A stretch of 64,000 nt of DNA from Moniliella sp. 'wahieum'. Lineage: Eukaryota > Basidiomycota > Moniliellomycetes > Moniliellales > Moniliellaceae. Position 1 is the first letter of the stretch, and the number at the start of each line of letters is the position of its first letter. This document shows, in pieces, positions 1 to 10,608 of this stretch. The notes under the pieces are model-generated. The model was not told the DNA's origin and searched no databases. It saw only the letters and a program-made list of their open reading frames with translations. The stretch lies in NCBI GenBank assembly GCA_003971905.1, contig RSEE01000079.1, forward strand, positions 248,001 to 312,000, in the 5' to 3' direction. The position numbers and the translations under genes are program-made.

Positions 1-1318
1 CCAATTCATCCGGGGCACCTGGGGAAAGGAGGGGGGGTGGTCACCCAACTTCTTCCACTCCTCTTTTTCAACAACAAAGAGAACCCAAACAGATCAAGAC
101 GGTTGACGCATAGCGCCCGTTCATTTCCCATGCCCAATGGACCCCACTGGCACCAGGCATGCGGAACCAAACAACTACCAAACGCATCCAATTTTGATGC
201 CAAACGACCTTGGACCGCATTTACTCCAAGTTTCCAATTTTCTTTCACACCTATAACTGGTGCTTTTTACTTTTGCCCACCAAATCGCTTCGGGGCGCAA
301 CCCCTACTACTTTTACTTCTAAGACTTCTACAAGCATCTGGCGGTCGCACAATACACCAACCACAAGCGCTCGGCTCGTTCAGGTGTCATCCTGGACAGC
401 GGGGTGTAGGCCAGTCGTGTGGCCATGCAACTCCAGGCCATTCGTCCCGGTTGCCACTCAAGTCCTCCCCTCTACATCCACTGGCAGGAGCTCATCCCAC
501 AACCGATGTCTCCGGGTTCCCTGGCCAGCGGGGGTGTTGACTGTGATCCTCTGGCTCCCAGTCGGTAGACCAGGTTCGCCTCGGTTCCATCGGCTTCCAC
601 GCTGACGTCCCTGCGTGTCACTGTCCCTGTGCCCTGCACTCTCTCCTGTGTGACTCACTGTCCCTGTGCCTAGTCCAGCCTCCTATAGATGCCTCTGTAC
701 CCAGACCCAACTCTGGCTCCAATCCATCACCTTCTCCTCATCCTTCTGCCCGTCCGGCTCCCTAGGCCAACAGCCATGTGATGTCGCCCCATGCGCCGCG
801 GGGCAGAGGATCGTCTCGAGCGATGAAGGCCATAGTGAGGGGTGGTTAAACGTTAACGACAGGTCGGGGGGCAGAACGAAGAGCCACAGGACGGTGGAGT
901 TGGAAGTAATAGCGCAACGAGAAATGGAATGGTATCCATTGCCGCGTTATTGGTTGCGGAAGCTGGGCCACCTTGTGCATTTCCGACAGAGAATCGAGGC
1001 CCGAAGACCGAGCACACGGTAGATTATGGAAGATCCCTGCACGCTTCAACGCTACTGCCTAGTCTGGCAGGGCCCACACGTAAGCACCCTTATATATCCT
1101 CCCGTTTGTCCTTGGCGCTTGAAGCTTGAACATTAAAACACTGCCGCCCAGTATCGATCCAGTATCCCCTCGATAGTGGGTCCCACCCGATGCGTGCCAG
1201 GGTACAACAGGGTACAACTCGGGAGTACTCGGGGATCTACCCAGTGGATCGACTGCGGAGCAACCTCCAAGCTTCAGATCCAGACAAGGCGAGGGGGTCA
1301 AGTGCTCCAGTCTAGTGA
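1..1318. other. No recognisable gene
   Basis: Open frames on both strands are short and low-complexity, and none matches a family I know. No RNA gene is visible. A TATA-like stretch occurs near 1090. Confidence 0.5.
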
Positions 1319-1520
1319 GTGCTAAGCGCAAGCTGAGCCTCGCTAGTGCTGCTCAGCCTGAGCGCAGTGACTAGTGACTAGCTCAGTGACTAGTGAGCCG
1401 CTCAGACGTACTGAGCTGAGCTTCAGCGCTGAGCCGCTGAGCGCTCGCGGTGATCGACGTTGATCGATGATCGACCCTCAGGCCCTGAGGCCTGAGGCTC
1501 AGCGCGCGCGCGCCTCGGCG
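1319..1520. repeat. Palindromic heptamer cluster (CTAG, GCGC, TCGA and GGCC types)
   Basis: Degenerate units follow one another: GTGACTAGTGACTAG, then AGCGCTGAGC types, then TTGATCGATGATCGA, then CCTGAGGCCTGAGGC. Each unit is a 6-bp palindrome plus a spacer base in a shared TGA/TCA frame. The block ends in a CG-alternating stretch. It lies directly before the hairpin element at 1547. Confidence 0.75.
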
Positions 1521-1546
1521 AGGCCCACCCAAGTCTTCAAGCACTA

Positions 1547-1830
1547 GAAGACCACCGGGCCTACGGCCCGGTCAGCTGGGGCTTCCCCAGCTTGGTCCTT
1601 GGTGCACCGTCGCCACCGTAGCCACCGTTCCCCCGTCGCCACCTTAGCCACCTTTCCACTGTTCCACGCTGGAGGAATTTTATCACCCATGTGCATGGCT
1701 GAGCACGCGGGGGTGGGGTGCGCATTCCGCCCGCCAAACAAATAGGTAAGCATGACGTAAAGAAAAAAGGGGGTCTGCGATATAAAAAGGGAGATGAAGT
1801 GGTGAGCACAAGTCTTCAAGCACGTCTGTG
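1547..1830 (+). mobile_element. Double-hairpin repeat element, copy A
   Basis: The element starts with AGACCACC. It then has two GC-rich perfect hairpins, each with an 8-bp stem and 3-nt loop: ACCGGGCCTACGGCCCGGT at 1554-1572 and AGCTGGGGCTTCCCCAGCT at 1574-1592. A degenerate tandem run of GCCACCGTA/GCCACCGTT units follows to about 1665, then TGGAGGAATTTTATCAC. Related copies lie at 14507, 22155 and 59876. The segment near 1800-1835 also resembles the solo LTRs at 9356 and 39955. No coding sequence is seen, and element boundaries on the right are uncertain. Confidence 0.6.
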
Positions 1831-2073
1831 AAGCAGGGCCGGTCCACCCCCCTGGATAAGTTGGAGGTTACCCGTTTCCAGGGCAGCCAGCTGTTCATTT
1901 GTGTCCCCTCACGCGCGCGCCACGTCCCATCCTATTCATTACTGAGGTACTGCGGCCTGAGGTCAGGCCTGACTCAGGTCTGAGGGCCACAATTGCGTCG
2001 AATTTATTGCCGTGAATAGGGCAAAAGATGCGTCGAGGGCCCGAGCAGAGAGAAAGAAAAGAAGCTCAAGCGC

Positions 2074-3661
2074 TTAGCCAGCATGTGCTACAATCTCCGT
2101 CTGGAGCTTGCCGCCGGGGAAGGTGTGTTTCATCTGTTCCGGCAAAGCAAGCTCCGTAAACTCGTCCGACCCATTCTTGGGGACCGACACGTTGATTGCA
2201 GAGCACTTGGCCGTGACCAAGTCAACCTCAAGCGATTCAGCCGAGAGGTAAATCTGGCCCGAATCGCACCCATCAAGGAGAATGGTGGGCACCTTGCCAG
2301 TCACCTGCACCTCAAACGAGGGGGAGTGGGTGATATCGACAGATGCCACCACCGAGTCAAACACGAGCGAGAGCTTGGTGCACCCCACAATATTAATTTG
2401 GTTCACCTTGCCCTTGATCTGGATGGTAGATGAATTGCAATGGAAGATATTGACGGTATGGCCCAGTTCCGTGTCCTTAATGACGATGTTGCGTTCGTTC
2501 TCCTGGTTCTCCACGATCCACTTGTTCCCCTCTAGGGCCAAGACAGGTGGCTTCTTCGCTCGCAGTGAAGCTGGCTTAGAGGGTACCTTAGGCCGCGCAG
2601 AGCCATGCGGGTTGGAGCTGTCGGTGTGGCCGCGCAACTCGGGGTTCTTGTGGGTCTTCTGCGATTCGTCTACCTTCTTGAGTGCCTTGGTGATGCCCTC
2701 GCCCTTGTTCAATTGGGCAAAGACTGCGTCCATACCGCCAGCAGGTGCAGATGTCGCAACAGGGGGAGGAGGAGGGGGAGGCACGGGAGCACCAGGCGGA
2801 GCAGGGGCCGCAGGGGCAGGAGGAGCTCCATCACTTGTTCCGGGAATCTTAAACGATAACGCATCACCTCCCTTGGGGTTCCAAGCCAAACCAGTGGTGT
2901 GGTACTGCTTGACGTACGCCTGAAGTGCGGTGAGCACTGCAGCAAGCGCTCGGGTCCACTCAACATGGGTCTTGTCCGTGTCCTTAAACTCCTTGATCAC
3001 CCGGTTCGAGTAAAACTGCGCCGCATCCTTCATTTCCCCTACAAAGGGAGCAGGTTTGGGCTCAACAGCCACCCAACCCACAGCAGGAGCACCCTCTGAA
3101 ACAGCCGATAGATGATTGAACAGCTTCCGCTCCCCTCGATTTTTCTCTCGCACCTCAGTTGTAGCCATAACCGAGTCCTGCAACGGCCTGAGCAGCACTT
3201 CACACCCAGGTGTCGCAAATCCTCGGCCGGCTTCTTGCTCTCAGCAGCGATCCATATAAGTGCACGCTGCGCATCGAACGTCTTAGCAAAGTCACTCGCC
3301 TGGTCGGACACCAGCCCGCCAATCTGGTTACTGAGTTCGACAACTTGGCCAGCGGGTCCTTAATTGCTTCGTCGAAGGCTTCCACTGCCTTGGGTACCTC
3401 AGGCGCAGCAGGTTCGACAACCGGAGGGGGTGGGGGAGGGGGGGGAGGAGGAGGTGGGGCGCTGCCAGATGCAGCCACTGACGCAGCGGCCCCAGCAACC
3501 GCGCCAGCTGCGACAGCCGGTGCAGTGGAAGCCGCAACTGGCTGGGGGGCAGGGGGAGCACCAGCAGCCTGCGCCTCCGCCAGGTCCTCGAGACGGGAAG
3601 TGGCGGCTTCAAGGCGCTTGATGATCGTCGTCAGGTTTCCCAGAGGGGAAGGAGCGGCCAT
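2074..3661 (-). CDS. CAP1: Adenylyl cyclase-associated protein (CAP/Srv2)
   Basis: CAP proteins bind adenylyl cyclase through the N-terminus and recycle actin monomers from cofilin through the C-terminus. The start at 3661 gives MAAPSPLGNLTTIIKRLEAA, containing the RLE heptad typical of the cyclase-binding helix. After an Ala/Pro linker with a run of about 12 prolines come the helical folded domain (the stretch with SKKPAEDLR), a second poly-Pro segment and a WH2-like region. The C-terminal beta-helix CARP domain ends FPGGKLQTEIVAHAG. Two single-base losses interrupt the frame, near 3311 (expected ACCCAG reads ACCAG) and near 3200. Both shift in the same direction, and sequence on each side is clean CAP. 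I therefore treat it as one functional gene with consensus errors. No introns are evident. Confidence 0.9.
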
Positions 3662-4125
3662 CGTGCGAGATGGGAAGCCAGAAGGGGGGTGTGGTGGTGG
3701 TTCACCTGTCAGAGACCTGCGCTTTGTGCGCTCAGGCCTCGCCTTGATGCGATCGATACGACCACCCCAGCGCAGGTTAGAGTGGCGCACTAATCGATCT
3801 CATCAGGTGCAGGGGCAGTGCCACGTGTGTGATGCAAGCCATCTTACGTGAGCATATCCATGAAATGTTCACGGCATACAGGCAAATATCAATTCAATCA
3901 AGATGAAAGCATGCTTCGCAAGTCCTTGTTTCACCGCCACCGCCTCCATCCCCTTCTCCTCCTCCTCATCTCCATATCCCAGATGCGCCCATACCACCTT
4001 CATTCATCCGTGCCATCGTAAGCGCTATTGCGCCTGCCATTACACAGAGGCTCACGGTTGCTGTATGTATCCGTCTTGGTGGCGCGCCATTCTACGCACC
4101 GCACCTGCGCTAACTTTGCGGACAG

Positions 4126-4586
4126 ATGATGCGATCCCCCACATTCCACCGCCTCGTGGCCAGGGCAGTGCACCAGATCGACCACCTTCCAGCCCGTCTT
4201 GCTGAGGGGAAGCCAATCCCAAGTTCAAGGGTCCGCCCATCATTGAACGGGAAGCGATTGAGAAGAAGTGTGCGTTTTCGTTGCTCCCCTGTTGTACTCC
4301 ACCAGTGGCTAATTCATCCTTCTGGCAGTTGTTCCACAAAGAAGATTATGGGGAACCACATGACATGGAGGATCCGTTTTCGCCTTCCAAGGGTCCAATG
4401 CGTCTTGACGATGTAAAACCCGAGATGCGCAACACTTTCCGTCGAGCAGCGGATGAGGAGCGGGAGGCTCGTGAGGCGCGGCAAGAACGTCTGGACGAAC
4501 GCAAGAAGCCCTCCCGACCAGCAACCGATGACACGGATTGGTATATCCAAATGAAGCGAATGCAAGATAAGATGCGTGACGAATGA
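4126..4586 (+). CDS. Small charged protein, family not recognised
   Basis: I do not recognise this gene. Reading through apparent single-base losses gives a segment FHRLVARAVHQIDHLPARL, then KFKGPPIIEREAIEKK, an intron with GTGCG donor and GGCAG acceptor (about 4270-4329), then LFHKEDYGEPHDMEDPF. A charged helical tail ends DTDWYIQMKRMQDKMRDE at a TGA (4584-4586). The C-terminal 100 residues are continuous, very rich in Arg/Glu and likely helical. Upstream sequence from 3904 contains a possible 5' exon with a GTAAGC donor near 4017, so the true start is unclear. It is convergent with nothing and divergent from CAP. Codon use looks like that of its neighbours. Confidence 0.55.
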
Positions 4587-5300
4587 GGGATGGCTGCCAA
4601 TTCCATGTTGATCTTCTTGCTCGCATGGCCTTACTCCTGCTCATGCGTCATCTCCTAGCTTTTTTTATCCTCTGTTCACTGATGGTACAGTATTCGTTCT
4701 TCGCAGTTGCCCATCTCTGTGCAACACTGGGGAGCATTCCTATCAATGCAATTGGGATTTCCGCAATCCAAGCTGGGACAACAGTCTTCCCCAGCCTTGG
4801 GCTAGGAGTGGATGCAACAGCCTTTTGTTGTACGTGCCCAGTCCTTGCTACGCCTCATCCCAAATCATGCTTTACCAGGCGACCTCTCCGCTCGGAATTT
4901 GTAATTAATCCACAAGCTCTGGCCCAATCGGGGGTGACAATGCATAACGATTAATGACAGTCGGTCGACAGCTGTGGGCGCGTCGAAGCGCGAGTAGGAG
5001 CGAGCGCGAACATGTCGAAGCTAAGAACCAGTGCCGGGGTATTTTAAGCTTCAGCAATACCGGAAGCGCTGGGGTACTTTAGGGTTAGTAAGCCTCCCGT
5101 CGCATGTGGCCAGTCTTGCTCACCAAGCAATAGCTGCTAATCAAAGCAGGTGGCGCAAGGCAGCCATTAGCCACATTGCCCGCATCGATGGCTGAACTTA
5201 TGCTCTACGGAGATCCCCGCAACAGGTCCCCGCACCCACCCACCCAGCCCAAAAATTTGCCACGCCACCACATCTTGGGTCCAGATCATCAACTTCCCCC
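4587..5300. other. Intergenic, nothing recognised
   Basis: A leucine-rich open frame at 4583-4954 overlaps the 3' end of the preceding gene but has no family signal. No RNA gene or transposon end is seen. Confidence 0.4.
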
Positions 5301-6990
5301 ATGGACGTATCTGCCTCACAAGAGAAGAAGAAGCGCGACGGTCGGCGGCACAAAGATGGCCGCAGGAAGGAGGACAAGGAAAGAGGGGAGAAAGAAGCGG
5401 ACTACGCCCGACTCTGAGACTAATTTTTACGACGCCACCCCTCCCCTGCGCAAGATGAGAGCGAATCGGGTGCTGCACCACGAGGTGCTCCCACAAACCC
5501 ACCTGCTTTCACTTAATTCGCCTACTCAGGAGGAACGTGAGGCAGAAATGCACGTGGGGGGGAGCGTTTCTCCCCGCGATAGCGCCGCGCCTCTATGGAC
5601 AAGATGGTCTCACAATTAGCCCATCCAGATGCGGGCGTGAAGGATCAGATGCGGATCTTGGACCTTGACTCAGGACAATCAGTTCCCCTGGACGAGGAAC
5701 ATCTCCTTCCTCCGGCCAATATCGCGTCCCCCAAACTTAAGGAAGTGTCAACAACCAAAGAGGGCACGTTGCACCGGGAAGATAATTCCGACTTGCCGTC
5801 TCAATTCCCTCTGGAGAATGCCCCCAGGCTTCCACCACGCCCCTCAGCAGTGGGAAAAAGCTCCTGGTTTCCCATGGCTGGGATGGGTGGGGCCGCATCA
5901 AGCCTCACTACGGGACTGTCAGGCTTTGGCCGGGGCTTGGCTGCGACCCTAGCAGCAGTTACAAGTCCCAGGAGTATCTGGATGACGGGCATGAGCAGCG
6001 TCTCTGTCTCCTCGAAGGGATGTGGACGAAGATCATGGGCTGAAGAGGTTATGCGCTTTGCTGAGGACCGCCACATTCTTCGATCGGATCACGATTCGGA
6101 TACGTTCCGTGAACTGGGGCTGCGCCTTGAACATGCGTGGAGAATGAAGGTGCGGTCTATTATTCCGCTATACCACAGTGGGGTACAGGTACTGACCATA
6201 TGAGCTGTTAGCTGGTGAGAGCCATGATCTGCGTGCTCGCTTGAAGGAGACGCAGGACGAATTAGAAGTCCTGGAGGACGAAAATTTGCACCTACGAGAC
6301 CAGTTGGGGGTATTGAGTGAGCAGATCGTCTTGCGAGATGATGAATTTCAAGCACTCCAACGGCTATGGTTTGTGATCACGAGAAGAACCGTGTGCTTGG
6401 ACGGAAGAAGAGGTCGAGAGCAGAAGCAGACGGGGCGCCTTCATGTTGTGGAACTCGAGCGGCGTTTGCAAGAACAGAGATCTTCTCTGCACAACTCCGT
6501 CTTGTTGTCCACGTTGTCAAATCGGGCCGCCGACGTCCTGGAGAAGGTCGATTTAGACCCTGAAAGGGGGAAAGCTCCGAGGTTGCACTGGAGGACCGGG
6601 CGGATGGTAAAAAGTCGACCGAAGGCGAGGAGGGGTGCGTAGAGGACGACTTGCTGTATCAACATTTCCCAAACCAGCCCGGCACGGTTCGTTCAACAGA
6701 GAAAAGTCTTCACATGCCTTTGGAGGAAATGCGGCAAGCTGGGCTGGTGGAGAGACATGTCCACATTGGAACCAGTGATGAGGCGAGATGGAGGAAACCA
6801 ATGCGGCCGCCCATGCTGCACGAGTCCTTTCGACACTGTGGCGGCCGATGCGTCGCTCATGGCGGCCTTGGAGGAGGAGAATGCAGCCCTACGTGGGTAT
6901 CAAGAGAGCAGAGCGCGCCGTTTTCGCGAGATGAAAGAAGAACTTGTTCTGTTGCGCCAACAACTGGCGGAGACAGATGCGCCGCAGTGA
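5301..6990 (+). CDS. Hypothetical coiled-coil protein
   Basis: I do not recognise the family. The proposed start at 5301 begins MDVSASQEKKKRDGRRHKDG, a strongly basic N-terminus. A low-complexity middle with Ser/Gly/Pro follows (about 5600-6000). It includes a Gly/Ala-rich run near 5880-5960. From about 6030 the protein becomes helical and acidic: RLKETQDELEVLEDENLHLR, then VVELERRLQEQRSSLHNS, and finally SLMAALEEENAALRGYQ before the TGA at 6988-6990. Heptad-like Leu spacing supports coiled coils, which suggests a scaffold or structural role, but that is inference. Several frame changes occur. Some look like introns near 6200 and 6380, and others like single-base losses. It converges on the eIF4A-like gene. 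Confidence 0.55.
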
Positions 6991-7356
6991 GCAAGTGTTG
7001 AATGGGTGAGCTTGACACAACTTTTTCTCATCAAACGCATCACCTTGATCATGATCTTTGGGATGGAGTAAAGATGGTTCGTGTCCCCGCGCTTGTCTCT
7101 GAAGTTTACTGATCCTTGATCCGGCTCCGGCCAGGAACCAATTCATTTCTGGTGTCAAACAGTGGGCTGTGAGCAGGAGGATGATAGCCCGCATTTGGGC
7201 GGTGTTCCATCGGTTTAGGGCAACCTGGACACTTCCTCTTATATAGCTCAACGAAGCCTGCATGCATAACGACGGGTCAGGCAGGTAGGCGTATTATTTG
7301 CTTTCAATGCCCTCAAGGACAAAAGACAGCTGTAGAAGAGCAGAACATGCCTAATA
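6991..7356. other. Convergent intergenic region
   Basis: This lies between the stops of the coiled-coil gene and the eIF4A-like gene. No second helicase domain is encoded here in any frame, which matters for calling the neighbouring gene truncated. Confidence 0.5.
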
Positions 7357-7462
7357 TTAGGAAGATGAATTGCAATGGACCTGTTCAGTGGGAGGGACGC
7401 GACGTAGTCGGTAGGACAAGTCCATTAGTACGGATGGCTGCCAGCAATGTGTTAGAAGGATA

Positions 7463-8429
7463 TCAATGCGGAATGAAATCAATGGGGACGAACCTGTTCT
7501 CGTCCGGCTGAATCTTATGCACTGCTTGCACAACACGGAAGACACCGTCCTGGGTGCGGACCTGGACCATGGTCGGCGAATGTGAATACTTCAGCGCCAG
7601 GGCAAGTGGGCCGGGGGGAAATTGTCGCTAGCCCAGACTGTCTGGAACAGGGGTTGTCCGGCAATATTTTGCGAATCTGGCCCACGAGTTGCTTAAACGT
7701 CGACAATAGGTCGTCGGCCTCGTCGCAGATCAGCACTTTCAAGTGCGATGTGGTGAGATGGTCACGGTCCAATAGATGGAAGATGCGACCGGGGGTGCCG
7801 ACCACAATTTGCGGGCGACGCGAAAGCGCTTCAATGTCAGTCACAGTCGAGGTGCCGGCAACACAGGCGTAGACCTTAGCCGTCATGCCGCTACGTGGTG
7901 CCGTCTCTTCTCCACCCAGAACACGGATGGCCTTGGCAATGCGAATGGCACGATCTTTGCTGGCGGAAAGGATGAGGGCCTGGACATGGACGCGCGAAGG
8001 GTCGACCAGCTGCAGAGCGGAGAGGGCATGGGAGATGAGACGGCCCGTATCCGATGGGCTTTGGATCAACACGTTCCGCCCACGCACGATAGGAACCAGG
8101 GCGACGGACTGGAGCGCCGTCGGTTTCATGTATCCGTTTTCCCGCAGGGCTGCCACTAACTCAGGCTTAAGACCCATCAGGTCAAAGGAGCCTACCTCGT
8201 GGTCGTAGTTGGGTTGGAACTTGGACGGTGACGAAACAGAGGGGGTACCGACCTGCGGCAACGGCAGTGGCACGGGTGCATCCTCCAGGCCGGCAGTCTC
8301 CTCAGCCTTGGGAGGCGATGCAATAGGGCCAGGGGGAGGGATGGCGGAAGCAGCGACGTGGGCCGACCGGAGCGAACTCACCTCGGCCTCAAGAGCGGCG
8401 AGGCGGGCTTCAAGCTGGTCCAGGGACAT
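7463..8429 (-). CDS. Degenerate, half-length eIF4A-like DEAD-box protein
   Basis: The start at 8429 gives MSLDQLEARLAALEAEVSSL, a coiled-coil leader absent from eIF4A. After a Pro-rich linker the sequence is clearly eIF4A-derived: SFDLMGLKPELVAALRENGY (Q-motif region), IVVGTPGRIFHLLDR (motif Ib) and LKVLICDEADDLLS (motif II, DEAD kept). Motif I, normally AQSGTGKT, reads QSPSDTGRL, so the phosphate-binding lysine is lost. Motif Ia (PTREL) is replaced by SASKD, and motif III (SAT) appears as ASD. Frame changes near 7600-7660 look like single-base losses. A stop occurs near 7463, and no second RecA domain follows. It is probably a pseudo-helicase or regulator. A decaying eIF4A copy is the alternative. 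The usual family length is about 400 residues against roughly 320 here. Confidence 0.7.
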
Positions 8430-9355
8430 GGTGGAATGGGCGAGCGGGTGGAGGGAGGAGAGGAGAAAAGAGGGGGGGGTGCGGAGCAATGGAGAAGGAA
8501 TACTACTCTTTTCTCGACGCGGGGGATAAAAGGCAGATGGTGCCAACCCTACCACAGCTTCTCTCTCGATCAGCTGAGGCCGCCAGACGTAGTCACAGGC
8601 CAGGGCGCGCCAGGTTTGGGTAGAGCCGGAGAGGTAGAATATAGAACTGAGGTGGAAGGCGACTAGCGACGAGATGTGAGATCATCTCGATCACGGTGTG
8701 ACTTTGCGCCCACCATCTGCCGCTTCATCTGGCCCGCAGCAGCACCAAAGCCGTCGAACGCCGGGAGTCCACAGCTGGCTGGCTCGCACTGTTCTCATAT
8801 ATCTCAGCTTGCGGGGCTCGGGCAGTCTGTAGCTGGGCCTTCTGTAGCTGATCCCCCGTGCTTCAAGCTTCAGCGAGCTCATGCTCTCCGACGAAAGCTG
8901 CTCAGGCTGATCGCGCTGAACAGGCTGAAGAAGCCCAGAGCGAGACGGAGGGAGAGGAAAAATCAATCTGTCACCCTGGTCCGTGCACTTTCAAAATGCG
9001 GAGGCACAGGGGCAGTGCACAAAATCTCTCCACTCCGGTACAATAGTTTGTCCTCGACCCAAATCCCATGCACACCTCCACCACGATGCCGGTGCTCGAG
9101 AAGATGAGATCCAAGATTGATCTGAGAGCAATCGACCATCTTGGCCACCACCCCGTCATGTGTGACAAAACGCGTCAACGCGCCCGCTTCAACGTGTTCT
9201 CAGCGTTTAATGTTTAACGTTCAATAATTCAACGTTCAACGTTCAATGTTTGCTTCTGTACTTAGTCCAGCCATATTTTGCCTTCAAGCCCCACAATTTC
9301 GTCTTCCCAGTACGCTTTTTTCATTCCCCCACTGAAGCTAAGAGAGGGCTCTGGT
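8430..9355. other. Intergenic, heptamer traces only
   Basis: No convincing gene is seen. Short heptamer arrays of the ACGT type (AACGTTC) occur at 9203-9250. Confidence 0.45.
9203..9250. repeat. AACGTTC heptamer array
   Basis: Units of the palindrome AACGTT plus one base are repeated (TTCAACGTTCAACGTTCAAT), with degenerate flanks TTTAATGTTTAACG. It sits 106 bp before a solo LTR. Confidence 0.75.
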
Positions 9356-9609
9356 TGTTAGAGGGTACTGCTAGGGTTCTCCTGCGCGGCCCTCAATGGA
9401 TCGGTGACGCTCGCCTAGCCGAGCGGAAGCGTTCCGCTCGCAGGCCACGCACGCCCTGCTCGCTCCATCTCCCTTCTCTCTCTCCTTTCTCCTTCCCTTC
9501 AGACGTTGCTTGAAGACTTGTGGCTCACCACTTTGCCTTCACGCCTTGTCTGAAGGCTGCTTCGCAGCTGATCCATAGGATCGCGAGTGCTCCCAGTCGC
9601 ACTCTAGCA
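9356..9609 (+). mobile_element. Solo LTR, copy 1, with 5-bp target duplication
   Basis: The 254-bp element begins TGTTAGAGGGTACTGC and ends CTCTAGCA. It has TG...CA ends and imperfect 8-bp terminal inverted repeats (TGTTAGAG/TGCTAGAG). It is flanked on both sides by CTGGT (9351-9355 and 9610-9614), a perfect 5-bp target-site duplication. A second, inverted copy lies at 39955-40211. No internal retrotransposon domain is present in the window, so it is a solo LTR left by recombination or a very short LTR-derived element. Confidence 0.88.
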
Positions 9610-10608
9610 CTGGTGACCTTCCGCGGCTCACCTTTTTGAAGAACATGGGCCCACAGAGCTGTCTGAACAAAGGTCAAAGACTCGACCACGGTAGCGAGTG
9701 AACAGCTGTGAACAGACGTAAACAGACGGACCCACTCCCGCCGTTTTCACTTCACTTTCCACGTACATATGATGTTGGAAGCTATCTGGAGTATATACGA
9801 GAGTATGGACGGGAGAGATTGTCTCCTGGGAGAGCAATCAGGCATCCCTTAAGCATCCTTGATCAAGACTACTGAAGATCTCCATTGCTAAAATAAGGTA
9901 CAAAACCACCGGAGGAACCCAAGGGGTTCGATTGAGTACCTTTGAAGAAGTGAACAATGCAAGGGCGATGGGGAAGGAGAGATAAGTATCAATACCTCCT
10001 ATCACAGTCTGCGGAAGAGACATGGGTTCGAACGAGCCAATATGTATATGCACGTAGAGGTTTTGGAGGTTATCGAGGAAAAACAAAGGGTCATTGACGA
10101 TACGGCTCAAAGCATCTGTGGGTCTAGCTACGGAACCTTCGGTTCCAACATAAGGTGCTCACAATAGAGGCGCAGGTTGGGCGGGCAGGCAAGGGTACGT
10201 CCATGCGACTGTATCCTAATGGCAACCCAACAACATCGATGGAGTGGGTAAATCGAGGGGCGTGGCTACATCCTCGGGGTACTCATTGATTAACATCGAT
10301 TGAACGTCGGCTCAACGCCTGCTGATCAACGTTCCAAGACAAGCGAACTCGTTGGCTCAGCCAGAACATACACGACAGCTTGCCCTTAGGACAAGCTGGA
10401 GGTCAGGGAGGAAAGGAGGATAGACAGGGCCCAACCGCCAATGAGTCCTCATCAAGCAGAAAAGAATTTCTACCCCCAGGCCACGGGGACCACGAGAGCA
10501 GCGACGTAGAATTACTGAAGTACACCAAGAGGCACTGTAGGACATGTGTGGATGAACAAGAAGCCAAATGAGCCTCGCCGAAGGCGGAAGGCGCGATAAT
10601 CAGCAGAC
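9610..10608. other. Gene remnant near 9840-10130, otherwise empty
   Basis: On the minus strand at 9838-10110 a 90-residue frame reads NDPLFFLDNLQNLYVHIHIG then a hydrophobic segment with PWVPPVVLYLILAMEIF. The DNA at about 9885-9975 resembles 15685-15770, so this is probably a fragment of a small duplicated family. No complete gene can be built, and the family is not recognised. Confidence 0.35.

Noticed and set aside
2074-3661. Programmed frameshifting or RNA editing as the cause of the CAP frame breaks
   Set aside because: Breaks are at unrelated sites, occur in many genes and have no common slippery or structural signal. Homopolymer miscalls are simpler.
7463-8429. Assignment as Dbp5 or another nuclear DEAD-box helicase
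   Set aside because: The SFDLMGLKPELVAAL, VVGTPGR and DEADDLL contexts match eIF4A most closely, and the catalytic motifs needed for a working helicase are absent.
9838-10110. Identification as a DUF6533/DUF6534-type fungal membrane protein
   Set aside because: The helix count and conserved residues I would expect are not visible, and the frame is too short.
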